IMG/VR virus record: IMGVR_UViG_3300031626_000020
Location: 1-22,984 of that record
Source: a virus
Reading direction: 5' to 3' (one strand)
DNA length: 22,984 bases
The notes under the pieces were generated by a model. That model ran no database searches. It had not been told where the DNA came from and saw only the letters and a list, made by a program, of their open reading frames with translations. The position numbers and the translations under genes are program-made. How positions within the stretch are numbered: position 1 is the first letter of the stretch; each line of letters begins with the position of its first letter. Below are positions 21,028 through 22,984 of this stretch, piece by piece.

Positions 21028-22984
21028 TTATTGCCCCGTAGAAAGTTTGTACTCTACAGCTAAAACAGTAGCAAAGAGAGGTTGTGTCATAGTGAATGTT
21101 AATTGTGCTGTATCACTATAACCTAATAAAGGAGCTAATCTTTTTCTCCCGGTGAAAGATATTGGAGCAGAACCCAAAGTATATGGCAAAGATTTCAAGG
21201 GGAGTTCAAAACCATTTACTGCCAGGTTTTGGGTTCTATCTACTAAAGTGGTGGCTTCTAAAATTCTACGTTTTCGACTAACCACAACACCTGAACTTAA
21301 CTTAGGTTCTGCCGGCAATGTCTTTACTTCTACAGCATAAGACAAACCAACCTCAACGTATGCTGAAGGCACAGCATCTATAGTAATAGCCCCGGATGAA
21401 ACAGTCTTATCAGTTAAAACAAAATCATCTCTAATAACGTCTACAGTTTTACCTTCTAAATGAGCTAAGTTAGAGCAAGTTGTATTAGAAGGTTTTGCCC
21501 GATCAGGTAAAGTTGCGTTTGCAAAATATTGAATATTACTATCAGTTGTCCTTTGATCGTCAAACATCTCAACATAGTATTTTGTAGCACTACCAATAGT
21601 TCTTTTAACTATAGTATAAATATCAGGACCATCAACAGACACATCCAGGAAAGATCCGTCTGTTATAAATTCAGCCGGGGCAACTACATTTTGAGATCTA
21701 AGAATAGAAAAGACAGCCATTGAGCCATCGTCATCGTTAGGTATTAAAAGAAGATCTCCATCATCAGTAGACGTTGCAACTCGTAAAGCCATAGATCTAG
21801 GTGTTTTTAATAAATGACTAGCTAAAAGGCTCATATTGTTAGACTGATAGTTTAAATCAACATCACTAAATAAATACTCTCTAATAGCTTTACCTTCTCT
21901 TTGAATAAACAAAGTTCCACCTTCAGCCATTACTGGTCTTATTCCTTCTTTTGATCCTCTACGAGTAGCATTTTTAATAACTATATTAGAAGGAGTGATA
22001 GGATCTAAATCCGCTTGAGGAACAAAGAACTCAGCATCATTAGTAAAGATTTGTAAATCTCTACCGGACCTCATTGCATTAATAGCATTGACTGAATCTG
22101 TGTTCATCGTAACTAATATGGCATCATCGTCTAAAGCTTCAGCACTTTTAAAATTAAAAAAATCAACCACCTTAGATCCAAAGAGAGTGTTTGGCATTGC
22201 CTTGCTCCCCCCAAAATAAAGTCTTCCCTCATGGAAAGTACAAGTGCGGGGATATCCACGGGCATCAGACCAGGCATCTTCATACCCCGTTTCTAATTCC
22301 CATGCACCATTAGCTATAGCCTGGTCTTTTTTAAAGAAGGGCAACTCAGTTATAACCTTAACAACAGTCGCTGATTCTCTTTCTATAATTCTAGCCCTAC
22401 CAAATCCACTTAATACATTTATATATTGATCAACATGATTAGTAGTAAAGACAGAAGCTGAAGCCGTAATTGTTACAGTTCCATCTATGGCATCAGGTGT
22501 TATTGTACCGGATGGGTTACTAGTCGCTAAAGTAAAAGCAACTTTAGGATCAGTTAAAGATAATGTAGAAAATGTCCAAGTCGTATTATTGGCACCTCTA
22601 ACAATAGATTTAGGTGACATATCTTCATGGACTAAAATTAATGTATCGGCATTCTGAGTGAAATACATCCGATCTAAATCTATATCACCTAATGCACACA
22701 CTAAGTAATCAGCACCTGATCCATTAATATTTAATAATTGTACACCATTGGCAAAAAAGAAAACCCTGGTGTTTGTTGTATCTTTTTTAACAAAGACAAG
22801 CATGAAAGCTTGTGTCGTACTAAATTCAAATGGCACCAACCTTATGCCGTCTAAGGTAGTAAATGAACCTAAATGAGAAGTTATATCTGCCATAAATCTT
22901 AGACCAGGTCTTCTCTCAAAACCACCTTGAGGAAGTATAACTACGTTCTGAGCTTTACTTAAAGCTGAAGCATATTGCTGAATA
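21028..22984 (-). CDS. Tail nozzle/tubular protein, partial (cut by right edge)
   Basis: An internal Met lies at 22893, but the frame stays open to the window edge, and the added residues (QNVVILPQGGFERRPGLRFMA) are part of the fold. The true start is therefore outside. QGG-x-x-RRPG-x-RF followed by RLVPFEFSTTQAFMLVF is the N-terminal signature of podovirus tail tubular/nozzle proteins (T7 gp12 type). Later parts are beta-rich: CTFHEGRLYFGGS, FNFKSAEALDDDAI, SGRDLQIFTNDAEFFV and a C-terminal beta domain. 652 residues are visible. The protein forms the end of the tail through which DNA leaves. Portal and capsid genes are expected to the right. Confidence 0.82.
   Translation of the reverse strand, partial: IQQYASALSKAQNVVILPQGGFERRPGLRFMADITSHLGSFTTLDGIRLVPFEFSTTQAFMLVFVKKDTTNTRVFFFANGVQLLNINGSGADYLVCALGDIDLDRMYFTQNADTLILVHEDMSPKSIVRGANNTTWTFSTLSLTDPKVAFTLATSNPSGTITPDAIDGTVTITASASVFTTNHVDQYINVLSGFGRARIIERESATVVKVITELPFFKKDQAIANGAWELETGYEDAWSDARGYPRTCTFHEGRLYFGGSKAMPNTLFGSKVVDFFNFKSAEALDDDAILVTMNTDSVNAINAMRSGRDLQIFTNDAEFFVPQADLDPITPSNIVIKNATRRGSKEGIRPVMAEGGTLFIQREGKAIREYLFSDVDLNYQSNNMSLLASHLLKTPRSMALRVATSTDDGDLLLIPNDDDGSMAVFSILRSQNVVAPAEFITDGSFLDVSVDGPDIYTIVKRTIGSATKYYVEMFDDQRTTDSNIQYFANATLPDRAKPSNTTCSNLAHLEGKTVDVIRDDFVLTDKTVSSGAITIDAVPSAYVEVGLSYAVEVKTLPAEPKLSSGVVVSRKRRILEATTLVDRTQNLAVNGFELPLKSLPYTLGSAPISFTGRKRLAPLLGYSDTAQLTFTMTQPLFATVLAVEYKLSTGQ

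Noticed and set aside
1-22984. tRNA genes, CRISPR array, insertion sequence, attachment site, reverse transcriptase for fibre variation
   Set aside because: None was recognised by eye. Regular spaced repeats were seen only inside the fibre shaft and at the ribosome-binding modules.

Overview
The window looks like part of the genome of a short-tailed (podovirus-type), low-GC phage or prophage that infects an alphaproteobacterium, most likely a marine one. The evidence is a T7-like order of virion genes (tail nozzle, three to four internal virion proteins, a T7-type tail-fibre N-terminus), a lysis module of the kind I recall from marine phages with a holin of the gene-transfer-agent 3TM family, and candidate operators matching the alphaproteobacterial LexA pattern GAAC-N7-GAAC. 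No capsid, portal, terminase, DNA polymerase, RNA polymerase, tRNA or CRISPR is visible. Host and family assignments are from memory of sequence families and were not searched.

Layout. (1) Positions 1-415, minus strand: a ribbon-helix-helix-like protein, then a DUF1064 nuclease-like gene cut by the left edge. (2) Positions 416-552: a divergent control region with a good leftward promoter and three tandem GAAC-type half-sites. (3) Positions 553-5702, plus strand: the early/recombination operon. It holds three small unknown proteins, a serine recombinase, a winged-helix protein, two or three unknowns, a YqaJ-like exonuclease, a RecT-like annealing protein and, last, a LexA DNA-binding domain with no peptidase domain. 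(4) Positions 5695-7703, minus strand: the lysis cassette. It is densely packed and translationally coupled, with GH24 lysozyme, GTA-type holin, several tiny proteins too short for usual gene callers, and a probable -1 frameshift gene. (5) Positions 7703-12992, minus strand: tail fibres and tips, arranged as two paralogous cassettes plus a T7-type fibre and a cupredoxin-like protein. (6) Positions 13021-22984, minus strand: the large internal virion (ejection) proteins and a tail nozzle protein cut by the right edge. One of the large proteins contains an out-of-frame embedded gene.

How it may work together. The exonuclease and annealing protein form a phage recombination pair. The mini-LexA at the end of that operon has its likely DNA targets upstream of the same operon (500-525) and in front of the gene at 2782 (2741-2755), which suggests an SOS-linked, autoregulated recombination/early circuit. 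The early and late operons converge and overlap by 8 bp at 5695-5702. Many junctions use stop/start overlaps (TAATG, ATGA) and a recurring ribosome-binding module of the form GGAG-n-AAACTAATG.
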